DNA from: Bog-473 sp963725895
GTDB lineage: Bacteria > Actinomycetota > Acidimicrobiia > Acidimicrobiales > RAAP-2
DNA: 64,000 nucleotides
Assembly (NCBI GenBank): GCA_963725895.1
Contig: CAVSAJ010000001.1
Span: forward strand, 2,666,001-2,730,000
Direction of reading: 5' to 3'
Shown: piece by piece, positions 17,551 through 26,400 of the stretch
Layout: every line of letters begins with the position of its first letter
Numbering within the stretch: the stretch's first letter is position 1
Translations under genes and position numbers: made by a program
The notes under the pieces: model-generated
The model's database searches: none
The model's input: the letters and a program-made list of their open reading frames with translations, nothing else
Told to the model about the DNA's origin: nothing

Positions 17551-18009
17551 TTAAACGGCTGCCCCGATCGATGCTTCTTCGAAACTACGGACTTCTGCCT
17601 GCGCTTTCCCCACGCTCTTGCGGGGCCGGGTCACCAGCATGGTCAGGCAGGAGGGCACCCCCCGTAGTGCTTCGTGGCTTCGAGCGCGGTAGGCGGACGG
17701 TGTCTCCCCGACCAACTCGGTGAACCGGGCCGAGAAGGAGCCGAGGCTCGTCCAACCGACTGCGAAACAGACATCGGTCACGCTGTGGTCACCGCGGCGC
17801 AGGAGCGCCTTCGCCCGCTCGATCCGCCTGGTCATCAGGTAGGAGTACGGCGTCTCCGCGTACGCCTCGCGGAAGCGCCGGCTGAAATGTGCGGTCGACA
17901 TCAGCGCCGTGCGGGCGAGTGCCTGCACGTCGAGCGGCTGGGCGTACTCGCGGTCCATCCGGTCGCGGACTCGCCGCAGTCGCCGCAGCTCGTCGAGGTC
18001 AGTGCGCAT
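17551..18009 (-). CDS. AraC-family transcriptional regulator (short form)
   Basis: 152 residues from the ATG at 18009; the frame continues upstream to 18273 but with unlike composition. It consists almost entirely of the double HTH: LDVQALARTALMSTAHFSRRFREAYAETPYSYLMTRRIERAKALLRRGDHSVTDVCFAVGWTSLGSFSARFTELVGETPSAYR, with no sensor domain. Such short AraC proteins usually form an operon with a VOC gene, as here. It probably regulates that gene and itself. Confidence 0.85.
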   Translation of the reverse strand: MRTDLDELRRLRRVRDRMDREYAQPLDVQALARTALMSTAHFSRRFREAYAETPYSYLMTRRIERAKALLRRGDHSVTDVCFAVGWTSLGSFSARFTELVGETPSAYRARSHEALRGVPSCLTMLVTRPRKSVGKAQAEVRSFEEASIGAAV

Positions 18010-18094
18010 AGGTGCGGTGTGCGAGCCTATCTGGCGAAGTTGGGAAAGTTGGTCCAGTGTCTCGGCTTTAGGACCCCGACAATGAGTGAACTGC

Positions 18095-18285
18095 CACACA
18101 CTGCTCTGCCAACTGTGAAGGTTCGGTACCCGTGTCTCGAAATGGCTCCAGTAGCTATGCGAGCGGGACACAGGTACCGGAGCCAGTGTCGCCCAGGAGC
18201 CGGAGCCGGGCCGAGAAGTGAGACACGTGGTGCCGGAGCCAGAGTGAGACAGACCTACCGGACTCTCACACACTGCTCTGCCAAC
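18095..18285 (+). repeat. Pair of 19-bp direct repeats
   Basis: CACACACTGCTCTGCCAAC occurs at 18095-18113 and 18267-18285, 172 bp apart, between the AraC gene and the HTH gene. The interval also has repeated 'ggagccgg' and 'gagacac' words. This could be a duplicated regulatory site or the edges of a small insertion. Confidence 0.6.
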
Positions 18286-18290
18286 ACCGA

Positions 18291-18728
18291 GTGGACCGAA
18301 GAGGACGCAACGCGAACCCCGACTATCTGGACTTCTTCTCCCTCTCGGAGTTATTGCCCCTACTAGAACGACCTTTCGCCCCGCGGCCGAAGCGAACGCC
18401 CAGGAAACAGGAACAGACGAGGCTCGAGGCTGACAAGGTGTCTGAGCTGATCCAGCTCTACCAGGCCGGCGAGACCGTGTACGAACTTTCCGAGCGATTC
18501 AATGTCCATCGCCAGACGGTTTCGACACTTCTGAAACGGAACAACGTGCGACTACGCAGGGCTTCACTCTCGTCAAGTGAAGTCGAGCAAGTTATCGAGC
18601 TCTACGGCATGGGGCTCTCAATGGCGCGGGTCGGCTCAAGGCTCGGAAGAACTGCAGGCACGATTCGGCGAGTACTTATAGCTCACGGAGTTTCCTCTAG
18701 AGATAGCCACGGTAGAGAACGTCGCTAG
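18291..18728 (+). CDS. HTH-domain protein (recombinase-tail type)
   Basis: 145 residues from a GTG just after the second 19-bp repeat; the first about 35 residues may be untranslated. It has two helix-turn-helix units: KVSELIQLYQAGETVYELSERFNVHRQTVSTLLKRNNV and VEQVIELYGMGLSMARVGSRLGRTAGTIRRVLIAHGV, ending RDSHGRER. The pattern is that of small HTH proteins resembling the C-terminal DNA-binding tails of serine recombinases. A homologous, broken HTH lies at 22173-22312, so the two flank the defence-type operon. Its stop overlaps the convergent HEPN gene by 4 nt. Confidence 0.65.
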   Translation: MDRRGRNANPDYLDFFSLSELLPLLERPFAPRPKRTPRKQEQTRLEADKVSELIQLYQAGETVYELSERFNVHRQTVSTLLKRNNVRLRRASLSSSEVEQVIELYGMGLSMARVGSRLGRTAGTIRRVLIAHGVSSRDSHGRERR

Positions 18729-20365
18729 GCACCCATGATGAGATGAAGGCTTCTGGCTGCACCGTCAGGCAGCACAAGCACATCTTGTCGATCCTCCACC
18801 AGTACTTTCACTGCTCGTAAGGCAACGTCCAGAGCCTCTTGGCAGAGTGGAAACTGATCTTGTTTCAGTGATTTAGAACCGTGAACAACACCGCTGCGCA
18901 GCGTGTAGATGGTCTTGAGCTTGTCCCGTAACTTCTTCCGCTCATCCAGATCCTTCTCAAGAAGCAGCGCTAGCGACGCGGTCACGCGAAGCGTTGGCTC
19001 GCCTTCGGATGTTCCGAAGAGGTTCTCCCAAGCAATTACTGAGTCGATGAGAACATCAGATGGCTCTCGCCTCTCTGAAATCGCCTTCAAAATACGAGTA
19101 ACCGCAACGTCAATCCGACTTATATCGCTCTTTAAGAGCAAGCTGTACCACTCCACCCAAGCTTCAACTTCCTTATTCGTCAGTTTGGTGGGCATGATCC
19201 CCACCTTCTGCTTGGGGTCACTCCATGAGACTCCCGAACTGTAAGACAGAGGATCATCAACGAATCGCCAGGTTGGGAGTAGCTGCACCCGATGATCTCG
19301 AGGAACAGCAAATACAATGCTCATCCTCAACATGGAGAGAGTTCGCTCGATGGAATCTGGGTACTTCATCTCTTCAGGCCACGCTGGTAAGCCCTCCGGA
19401 GCTTCCGTTTTAGTTTTGATCTTTAGCGGGAACGTCATATGACAAACAACGTCCCCGTCGTAGTTGATGACGTTGCTGTTTCCATCAGCATCCGTGCCTG
19501 TTAGTTGCCCCTTCAACGACTCTGGGGCCAGCTCTCGGTCGCGGTCACTGGTCGGTGTCAGAAGTGTGTCCGCAAAGGTCACTTCATCGACTCCGTCTGG
19601 AAGCAGGATGCCAGTGAGGGCATACCTCGACTCCACACCGAGCTTCTTCTTGTCCAGCAGATTCGTAAGCAAGCGCGTGCGACGTAGCGAACCCTCGACG
19701 AAGTCAGCCTCGGATGGATTGTTCTTGTCAAGATGGAACCAAGCCCAGCTGAATATGAGCTCTGGGAGCATTCCGGCTTGAATGCTGTTGCCACTCCCAG
19801 TGTTGCGCCAAGCCCAGGCTGAGGCGCCAATCATGTCGTCGTCAGTTACCGGGAAGAGCTCTCCGAGCTTTGGATCAGCTGCGAGAGCAGCCAAGAATTG
19901 CCTACGGCCTGGATGGCGGAAAACTGCACCGGTCGCAATCGGGCTATGTATCAGGAATCCTGGAAGTGGATACCTCTCGTCTGCAGGGAGTAAGTAGAGC
20001 GGGAACACGTCAACTGCGATTCGCGCCATCGCCTGACCTAGCGTGTTCGTTCCGCTAGCGGAGGGAGTTCCGCCGCCGGATTGAAGGTGAAGGCGTCGAG
20101 CTACGGGTACTCCCCGATCATCTGCTTGAGAAACGATGGCCTTGAGCACTTCGCTGCGATCATTACCCGTTGAAACCTGTGGAAGGTCCGCCTCGATCAA
20201 CTGGTTAAGCAACACCAACGTCATAAGCTGCCCAGAATTCAGTTGAACTTGCCCGGCAACTAGCTCCGGTACCTGATCTACCCGAATATTGAGTACATAG
20301 GACAGAAACGCCGTACCGAACGCTGAGTCACATTGCTCCGAAAGGACTGGAGCGTCATCGTTCAT
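18725..20365 (-). CDS. Large protein with C-terminal Apea-like HEPN domain
   Basis: 546 residues, last gene of a three-gene operon. The first about 400 residues match no family I recognise. The C-terminal part (about 425-530) reads AWENLFGTSEGEPTLRVTASLALLLE...RDKLKTIYTLRSGVVHGS, an Apea-like HEPN helical bundle with the R-x4-H motif (Arg490, His495) found in HEPN ribonucleases. HEPN domains commonly act as RNA-cleaving effectors in phage defence. GC content is visibly lower than in neighbouring genes, suggesting transfer. It starts 14 bp after the Shedu-like gene. A toxic RNase role is inferred. Confidence 0.75.
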   Translation of the reverse strand: MNDDAPVLSEQCDSAFGTAFLSYVLNIRVDQVPELVAGQVQLNSGQLMTLVLLNQLIEADLPQVSTGNDRSEVLKAIVSQADDRGVPVARRLHLQSGGGTPSASGTNTLGQAMARIAVDVFPLYLLPADERYPLPGFLIHSPIATGAVFRHPGRRQFLAALAADPKLGELFPVTDDDMIGASAWAWRNTGSGNSIQAGMLPELIFSWAWFHLDKNNPSEADFVEGSLRRTRLLTNLLDKKKLGVESRYALTGILLPDGVDEVTFADTLLTPTSDRDRELAPESLKGQLTGTDADGNSNVINYDGDVVCHMTFPLKIKTKTEAPEGLPAWPEEMKYPDSIERTLSMLRMSIVFAVPRDHRVQLLPTWRFVDDPLSYSSGVSWSDPKQKVGIMPTKLTNKEVEAWVEWYSLLLKSDISRIDVAVTRILKAISERREPSDVLIDSVIAWENLFGTSEGEPTLRVTASLALLLEKDLDERKKLRDKLKTIYTLRSGVVHGSKSLKQDQFPLCQEALDVALRAVKVLVEDRQDVLVLPDGAARSLHLIMGA

Positions 20366-20379
20366 GCTGCCTCCTCGCC

Positions 20380-21429
20380 TTAGTCCCCATCCGCCATCTC
20401 CTGCTGAAGCTCAGTTGCCCTGCGTGAGTCCCTCACTAGGTCTGCATATGTGATCACTTCGATCCGGGACAGATGACTGTTGTAAGTGCGCATCGCATCC
20501 GCGATCTCTTCCTCTCCGATATCAGCTACCCAGCGAGGATCGCCTATTACGACAGTTGCAAACGCTCGACGGCAATCGATGCCAAGTTCCGTTAGAATCG
20601 TTGCTCTCTGTTCATCGAGTGCCTTCAAGTAGTTCATTACCTGGCCAACCGCTTCGTTGACCTCTGGACCAGCAATCACGTGATTCCTATGGCGAATGAC
20701 CAGGCGAGATATCCGGGCACCTTTCAGCTCAACGATGTGCAGGACACCATCGGACCTGATCAGAGGAACATCGATTTGATCGAGAACAGTCAAAGATCTG
20801 CGTGAAGCTTGATTGATGAACCTCCCACCAAAGATCCACCAATCCTTCTCCAGCACACTTTGAAGCTCTGGTTCCGTTACTGCCGGATCCGCTAGAAGAG
20901 CTTTAAGCGCATCAAGAGTCTTAGTGTGCCGAGCAATTTTTAGCGCTCCAGCGAGCTTCTCCGCAGGGTCACTTTGTGCAAGCTCACGCGTAGTTTCTGG
21001 CTGTGCTAGCAGGCTGGAGATGATGGCGCCCAGATCGTCGGCATTCGCGACACCGGACTGAATCGCGTCGATGATCGAGCCGGTAGCGTCACTGACTCGA
21101 CGATATCTTCCGGGGTCGGATATTTCTCCCGACAGAAACGCGAGGAGTGAATCGATTTCATCGTCCTCACAGTGCCATGTGTTTTCGGTCTTGTTGAAGT
21201 CAATGCCGCTGCCAGATTGCCTTGCAGTCCAAGACTGAACTCGCAGCTCACGTTTCGTGATTGCATCAGAGCCTGGCTCGCCGAAGTTCAATAGGGATAC
21301 AGACTTGAAGGACCGGGGTCCCTTCTTGACTACAACGTTCTTGATCCCCTTGCATCCTCGGGGAAGCCGGGAGTTGTTCAGCTGAACCGTGAGAGCATCA
21401 CTAGCTGCAACGGAATCGAGTGGACTCAT
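20380..21429 (-). CDS. Shedu (SduA, DUF4263)-like nuclease
   Basis: 349 residues. The C-terminal half has the Shedu PD-(D/E)xK layout: LEKDWWIFGGRF (193-204), LDQIDVPLIRSDGVLHIVELKGARI (acidic Asp217/Asp220 and Glu234-Leu-Lys236) and VNEAVGQVMNYLKAL with Gln263 and Tyr267, then a FATVVIGDPRW strand. The N-terminal half is probably a regulatory region as in other SduA proteins. Shedu is known as a single-gene anti-phage nuclease. Here it is the middle gene: its start overlaps the upstream gene by 4 nt (ATGA) and a HEPN gene follows by 14 bp. Confidence 0.8.
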   Translation of the reverse strand: MSPLDSVAASDALTVQLNNSRLPRGCKGIKNVVVKKGPRSFKSVSLLNFGEPGSDAITKRELRVQSWTARQSGSGIDFNKTENTWHCEDDEIDSLLAFLSGEISDPGRYRRVSDATGSIIDAIQSGVANADDLGAIISSLLAQPETTRELAQSDPAEKLAGALKIARHTKTLDALKALLADPAVTEPELQSVLEKDWWIFGGRFINQASRRSLTVLDQIDVPLIRSDGVLHIVELKGARISRLVIRHRNHVIAGPEVNEAVGQVMNYLKALDEQRATILTELGIDCRRAFATVVIGDPRWVADIGEEEIADAMRTYNSHLSRIEVITYADLVRDSRRATELQQEMADGD

Positions 21430-21854
21430 GCCGCCGTCCTGTCTTTCTCTAGTCCTCGTCGAATTTTCGCACCCTGCTGAGCGAATCGTTCCCGCTCTTC
21501 GGCAGGTAGTCGATCAACGAAGTCCAGGAGAGCCTCGGCCAGATCCAGAAAGTCCATCTCTGGCCTAACGATGGGACGAACTGTGACTCGCGATGTTGCC
21601 ATCGACTTCGGTGGTCGAAGGAACGCTAGAAATGCCTTACTTGCCCGATGTGGCAACGAAGGATCCAATTTGCTTACGTCTTGGCGATGTTCCAAGAGCT
21701 CTTCATCGGTTAGTTCCTTGCTGGCGGCGAAATAGTCGTGGAGATCACGTTGCTGTTGAAACGATAAGTAGCCGAAGTCTCCGCGTTTCACCTTCCAAAC
21801 GCGTTTCAGTATCTCCTGTCTGATCAGGTATTCCGTATTGGTAAGTCTCGGCAT
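21426..21854 (-). CDS. Hypothetical protein, first gene of the Shedu/HEPN operon
   Basis: 142 residues, ATG at 21854 with an AAGGGGA ribosome site about 9 nt upstream. No family is recognised. It is charged and largely helical (EYLIRQEILKRVWKVKRGDFGYLSFQQQRDLHDYFAASKELTDEELLEHR) with a second part DFLDLAEALLDFVDRLPAEERERFAQQGAKIRRGLEKD. It overlaps the Shedu-like gene by 4 nt, so it is translationally coupled and probably works with it, perhaps as sensor, adaptor or inhibitor. That is inference from position only. Confidence 0.7.
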   Translation of the reverse strand: MPRLTNTEYLIRQEILKRVWKVKRGDFGYLSFQQQRDLHDYFAASKELTDEELLEHRQDVSKLDPSLPHRASKAFLAFLRPPKSMATSRVTVRPIVRPEMDFLDLAEALLDFVDRLPAEERERFAQQGAKIRRGLEKDRTAA

Positions 21855-22172
21855 CGGTACGTTCCCCTTCTTATATTTAGTGAGAAATTACATGTACCGA
21901 TTGTCAAACAATATAAGCGGAGTCAAACCCGATTAACAGATAAGCGCCAGGTCGCGATTTGCGATCACTGGCGCTATGTGTTGTTGCTATGTACCGATTT
22001 TGATAACTGAAAGAAGTTAAATTACATATGTGTAGTTCGTGGTGGAGGTCCTAGGACGGTACTCAAACCGCAATGACCAGGGAGAACGAATCGACGAAGC
22101 CCTCGGCACGGAGCGACAACTGGCAAATCACCCAAACCGAGGACCTAGAAACGGGTCCGAAGGCGACTGACG
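21855..22172. other. AT-richer leader region upstream of the Shedu/HEPN operon
   Basis: About 320 bases, clearly richer in A+T than the rest of the window, with no gene seen. ATGTACCGATT occurs twice (about 21892 and 21990), possibly a duplicated regulatory site. TTGACA and TATAAG elements face the operon on the minus strand, but their spacing is not ideal. Confidence 0.4.
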
Positions 22173-22312
22173 GTCGCCGCCACGGCGGATCTGGCCGAGG
22201 CTAACAAAAGGCGGTGCCACAACCTATGAACTCGCCGATCGCTTCGGAATCTGCAGAGACCGGGTTTCCCTGATCCTGCAGCAACAGGCGGTCCCCGCCG
22301 GATGCAGTCACA
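22173..22312 (+). pseudogene. Recombinase/HTH gene remnant
   Basis: One frame reads VAATADLAEAN up to an AAAA run at 22206-22209. The next frame continues KGGATTYELADRFGICRDRVSLILQQQAVPAG, a helix-turn-helix like that of the protein at 18291-18728 (GETVYELSERFNVHRQTVSTLLKR). It has no start, no long frame and one frameshift, so it looks like the tail of a decayed recombinase. It lies at the far side of the defence-type operon. Confidence 0.5.
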
Positions 22313-22717
22313 CACCGAGGACCAGAGCCGACACGCGGCAGCGCTCTACAAAGATTGTCTGTTCCCGTTTGAGCCCGTCTGAGTCCATTTGTGCCAGTTC
22401 TGATGACAGGTTTGATGACACGAAACCGGATTTCCACACCCCGGGCTCGGCTCCCCGGAGGCAGAGGAGGCGAACGGGCACTCTCACTAGCGTGAGGAGA
22501 ATTCAATGCGCCCGTGCACCACGGAGCGCGTGTGGCGCCGTGGCCAGCTGGAACCCGATTGACCCGGGGGCCGCCCTCTCGGTAGAAGACGCCTTCGCTT
22601 GTGGCCTGTCTGGCTACTTGATTGTCTTAATTGTCGGGTCTCACGTACTTTATTTGTGGAACCAAGTCATAGTTGCTGGCTCCTTAAAAAGGCGTCCAAA
22701 GAAAACTCCAGCGCCCA
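22313..22717. other. Intergenic region
   Basis: About 400 bases with no supported gene. A 130-codon plus-strand frame here lacks a ribosome site and family resemblance and overlaps the end of the following minus-strand gene. Confidence 0.35.
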
Positions 22718-23401
22718 TCACTGGCCTACGTATCGAGGTGTCACGACGGACTGGCCGCTAGCCCATACAGCGACCGTCGCAGCACTTGGCTTTAGCGTAT
22801 TCATGAACTGTACCTGCAATTGTTCGCAAGTTTCGTTGGATTGAACATAGCCGTATTGATTTCGAACCGAGATTCCCTTCCTGCATCGTCCAACGAAACT
22901 TACGGTGCCAATCGCGTAGTGGCCAGAGATCGTGGATGCTGACTTTGCGATGATGCTAACGTCCCACCCTTCTCCCTGAGAGGAGAGCCTGCCGTAGAGG
23001 AATGAAACTGCAGGCAAGTCCCGAGATGGTTCACCCGGATACGTAACGGCAGGGTCGGATTTCTCACCATACAGAGTACTCACGACACTGGGCTGTCCAC
23101 TCTGCAGTTGATTCTCAAAAACGTAGATCGACGAGGACAGCATAGGAACGAATGCTCCGTATGCTTTGCGAAGCTGACTCGGGATCGTCGGCGAGGCGGT
23201 GTTGATCGGCCTTAGCTTGACTGGTCGCTGAGGGGGTTGACTGGTAGGAAGGTCGCTTTGGACGACTGCGGTCGAGCGGCCATTATTCGTCGCGAAAGTC
23301 GGCGTAGTCGAAGCCAGAGTCACCACACAGGCCGCCGTTGCGCTCAAGCAGCAAAGGGCGAGTGTTGTGATGTGACGCTTCTTTAAAGAGTATTCTGACA
23401 T
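22718..23401 (-). CDS. Secreted hypothetical protein behind the RHS gene
   Basis: 227 residues. A signal peptide (basic SEYSLKKRH, hydrophobic ITTLALCCLSATAACVVTLAS, cleavage near TFA) marks it as exported. A Pro/Gln-rich spacer follows, then a beta-rich domain with two late cysteines (GRCRKG, ETCEQLQ). Its start lies inside the last 19 bases of the RHS gene, so translation is coupled. It may be a partner or an external immunity-like protein of the RHS C-terminus; nothing in the sequence proves this. Confidence 0.65.
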   Translation of the reverse strand: MSEYSLKKRHITTLALCCLSATAACVVTLASTTPTFATNNGRSTAVVQSDLPTSQPPQRPVKLRPINTASPTIPSQLRKAYGAFVPMLSSSIYVFENQLQSGQPSVVSTLYGEKSDPAVTYPGEPSRDLPAVSFLYGRLSSQGEGWDVSIIAKSASTISGHYAIGTVSFVGRCRKGISVRNQYGYVQSNETCEQLQVQFMNTLKPSAATVAVWASGQSVVTPRYVGQ

Positions 23402-26400
23402 GGGAGATCCTGGTTTTGGATGTCCGAAGCTGTACTAACCCACGGAATGTAATTACCGTCGGCGTCTATCGCGATCCCTGTCAATGTGACATATCCGTAC
23501 GTTTGAAAACCAAAGCCAGAGGGCGAATTCTCGCCGCACCACACGTAGGCCGATACCGGACAATCGGTCACAGTTGTCTCGTTACCGTCATCGTCTACTT
23601 TATTTGTGCAGATCTTGCCATGGTACGCAGTTGGATACGGAATCGGAACCCACTGATAGGCGTAGTTATTTTGGAGTGCTTCCGACGAGATTTCGACCGT
23701 CTGAAGATAAATCCCTTCAGCTGATTCATCTGGGCAACTTAAGTCCACCTTGAATACGATACCTACGTCGCCAACTAGGTTGGGCGCGCTCACAGTCAAT
23801 TTGCAAGAAGTGATAAATGCCAACACACCGTCTGGTGGTCCTACCCCATGGGGAACGCTTCCTTGGTTCTCTGAAGGGGCAGCAGCTTGAGAAGGAGCTG
23901 GAGGTGCCGGGCTACTCGGCTCCGACGTTGACTCGGTTGGGCTAGCCGGCATTCCAGAACCCAGAGCCGAAACGGGCGCGCTACCTTGGTTGATCGGGTC
24001 ATCGCCTTCCAACGCGTAAGGCTGCGATGTTGCTGACATGTTGGGTTCCGCACTGAGGAACTGATCCGTAGCCGGGTCGTAGTACCGATCAACCAAGAAG
24101 TCCAGACCACTGGTGTCCGTGTATCCCCCTTGAAAGCCAAAGGGCGACACAACCGACCCGTCCTGGATGGTTCGGCCACCCCAAACCGAGTAGGCAGCCA
24201 GCTCCTGCAATGCGGCCGCAACTCCTCCCGTGAACACTGCTTGGACTCCGTTTGGAGTTGAAGCAATGAAACTGGCCGTGTTGGTTGTTTGGTTGATTTG
24301 CTCTACCGGTGCCGTACCACCGAACAACAACGGTCCGTAAATGTAGGAGTCCGTGCCATCAGAGATGACTTCGGGAGTCGAACCTCCACTGACTGTGTTC
24401 CAATCGAAGGTCTGGGTCGACGTAGAAGACGTTTCCGTCATACGAAGGCCGTTCCCGTCGTAGGTGTACGTGGTCGTACCTGAGGGAGGGGATGTGCACG
24501 ATGCTGACGGCGTCGTCGTTGTACCGGACCAGCAGAGTTCGCTCAACGCATTCCACCCGTACCCGGTCGAGCCGCTGGGTGCGGTATCCGCACAATTGAG
24601 GCTGTTGTTGGCCGTTGACCCAACCTCGGAGACGCATCGCTGACCATCTGTCGTATACCCCAGCGACTGGTACTGGGTGGACGTAGGGTTGTTTGGATTA
24701 TTCACCGACGTCAGCTGATCGCCAATGTCATAGGTTGACTGAATAGTCGATACGCCCGTTCCCGGTGGCAGGTCATCAGTCGCGTCGCCATCGGCGTTAT
24801 AGGTATAGGTATCGGGACCGGAAAGCGATCCCGACCCCGACGATGCTGGATTCGTTGCAGTCTGAACGCGGTCGTACGAGTTGTAGGTGTCACTCGGGGA
24901 TGAATAGCTACCGAGTGATGTGCTGCTACTGACCTGATCATTGGCATTGGGTGTCGACGTGTCAGAGCCGCTGAGCCCGGGCACTAACGAGCCGCTGTAT
25001 GTGGCACCGAGATAGTCTCCCACTGCGTCATAGCTATAACTAACCCTCTCGCCGGTCGACGATGGATATGTGATACCACCGACTTCACCCGACGCGTTGT
25101 AACCCGAATACGTGATGGTGTTTCCGAGCCAGTCCGTGGTACTCGAGAACTCGCCAGCCGAGTTGTAGCCGTCATCGACAACTGAGTTCGTCGAGCTCGG
25201 GGCTCCGTTGGCACAGGACGACCCCGAAATAACGGGGTAACTCACGCAGGTCACGTTTCCGCCATCGTTGTAGGAGTACGTGGTCGTCTGACCATTGTCG
25301 TTCGACGCACTCATCAGATTCCCAGACAGGTCGTACACGTAGGTGTCATTCACCTGAGGAGGAGAGGTCCCGCCATAGTTGTCGCTCATACCCACACGCT
25401 CGTTCGCGGCGTTATAGGTGAACGTGGTTACCCCGGTGCCCGTGGGCGGGCTGGAACATGCTGCCGTCGTATTCACTGGTGCCAGATAACATGGGCGCCC
25501 ATCGGCGTCGTACCCCTGGGAGACGTAGTTCGCTGGCGACGAGTTGTTATAGGTTTGCGTCAGTTCGCCGTCAGCGTCGTACACAAAATACTTCTTTAGA
25601 GTGGTGGAACTCGACGTGGACTCTTTGGACTCGGTCGCATCCGCTGGGAAGGCTGCTGCCCCGTAGTCGTACTTAGTCTCATTTCCCGTCGCCGTCTCCG
25701 AAGAGGTCAGTTGTCCCTCGCCGTTGTAGTTGGCAAGTGTGTCGCCAGCCACCCAAGAACAGGTTTCAGGCGTGGATGGCTGGATTGGGCCTGTGACGCA
25801 TGCATGGCCGAAATCGTCAAGCGCCGTATATTTCGTGATATTTGCTTGGGGATTGCCCGTGACAGTGGCTTCTTGGACCGTCGTCGGCTGTGACGGATAT
25901 CTCTTGTCAGCGTAGGTGTAGGTCGTCACGTTGCCGTCGGCATCGGTGGTCGTCGCCGGGATATCTGTGTCGGCCACATAAGTTGTCTCGGCCGGACCGG
26001 AGGAAGGGGGCGTACCGGGGCCGTATCCGGGGGGGCTGGAGCAAGAGCCGGACGCGGGTCCGCTGGACCGGTACGTCCAACACAATTGGCCCGCGACGCT
26101 ATAGGAGTTGGTGGTCACTCCACTTGGATCAGTTTCTGTCAGTACTTGACCATCGTTGTCGTAGGTGTATGAGGTTGTGAGTCGAGCTGTCGCCGACTGA
26201 AACGGCGCAACAACACTCGACTTCTGTCCGTTACCAAAGTATGTGTATGAGGTGGCGTACGGGTTGCTCGACGTGTTGTTGCTGAGCGATTGGCCGTCAG
26301 GAGGAATCGAGAATTGCAGCTCATCGTCCGCGTCGTAGCTGCTTGTTGTTGTCGCTGCCGACGCGGCGCCAGATGCCACGGTCTTTGATATGACGTTGCC

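Noticed and set aside
22369..22761. 130-codon plus-strand gene
   Set aside because: No ribosome site, mixed composition, overlaps the end of a better supported minus-strand gene, no family seen.
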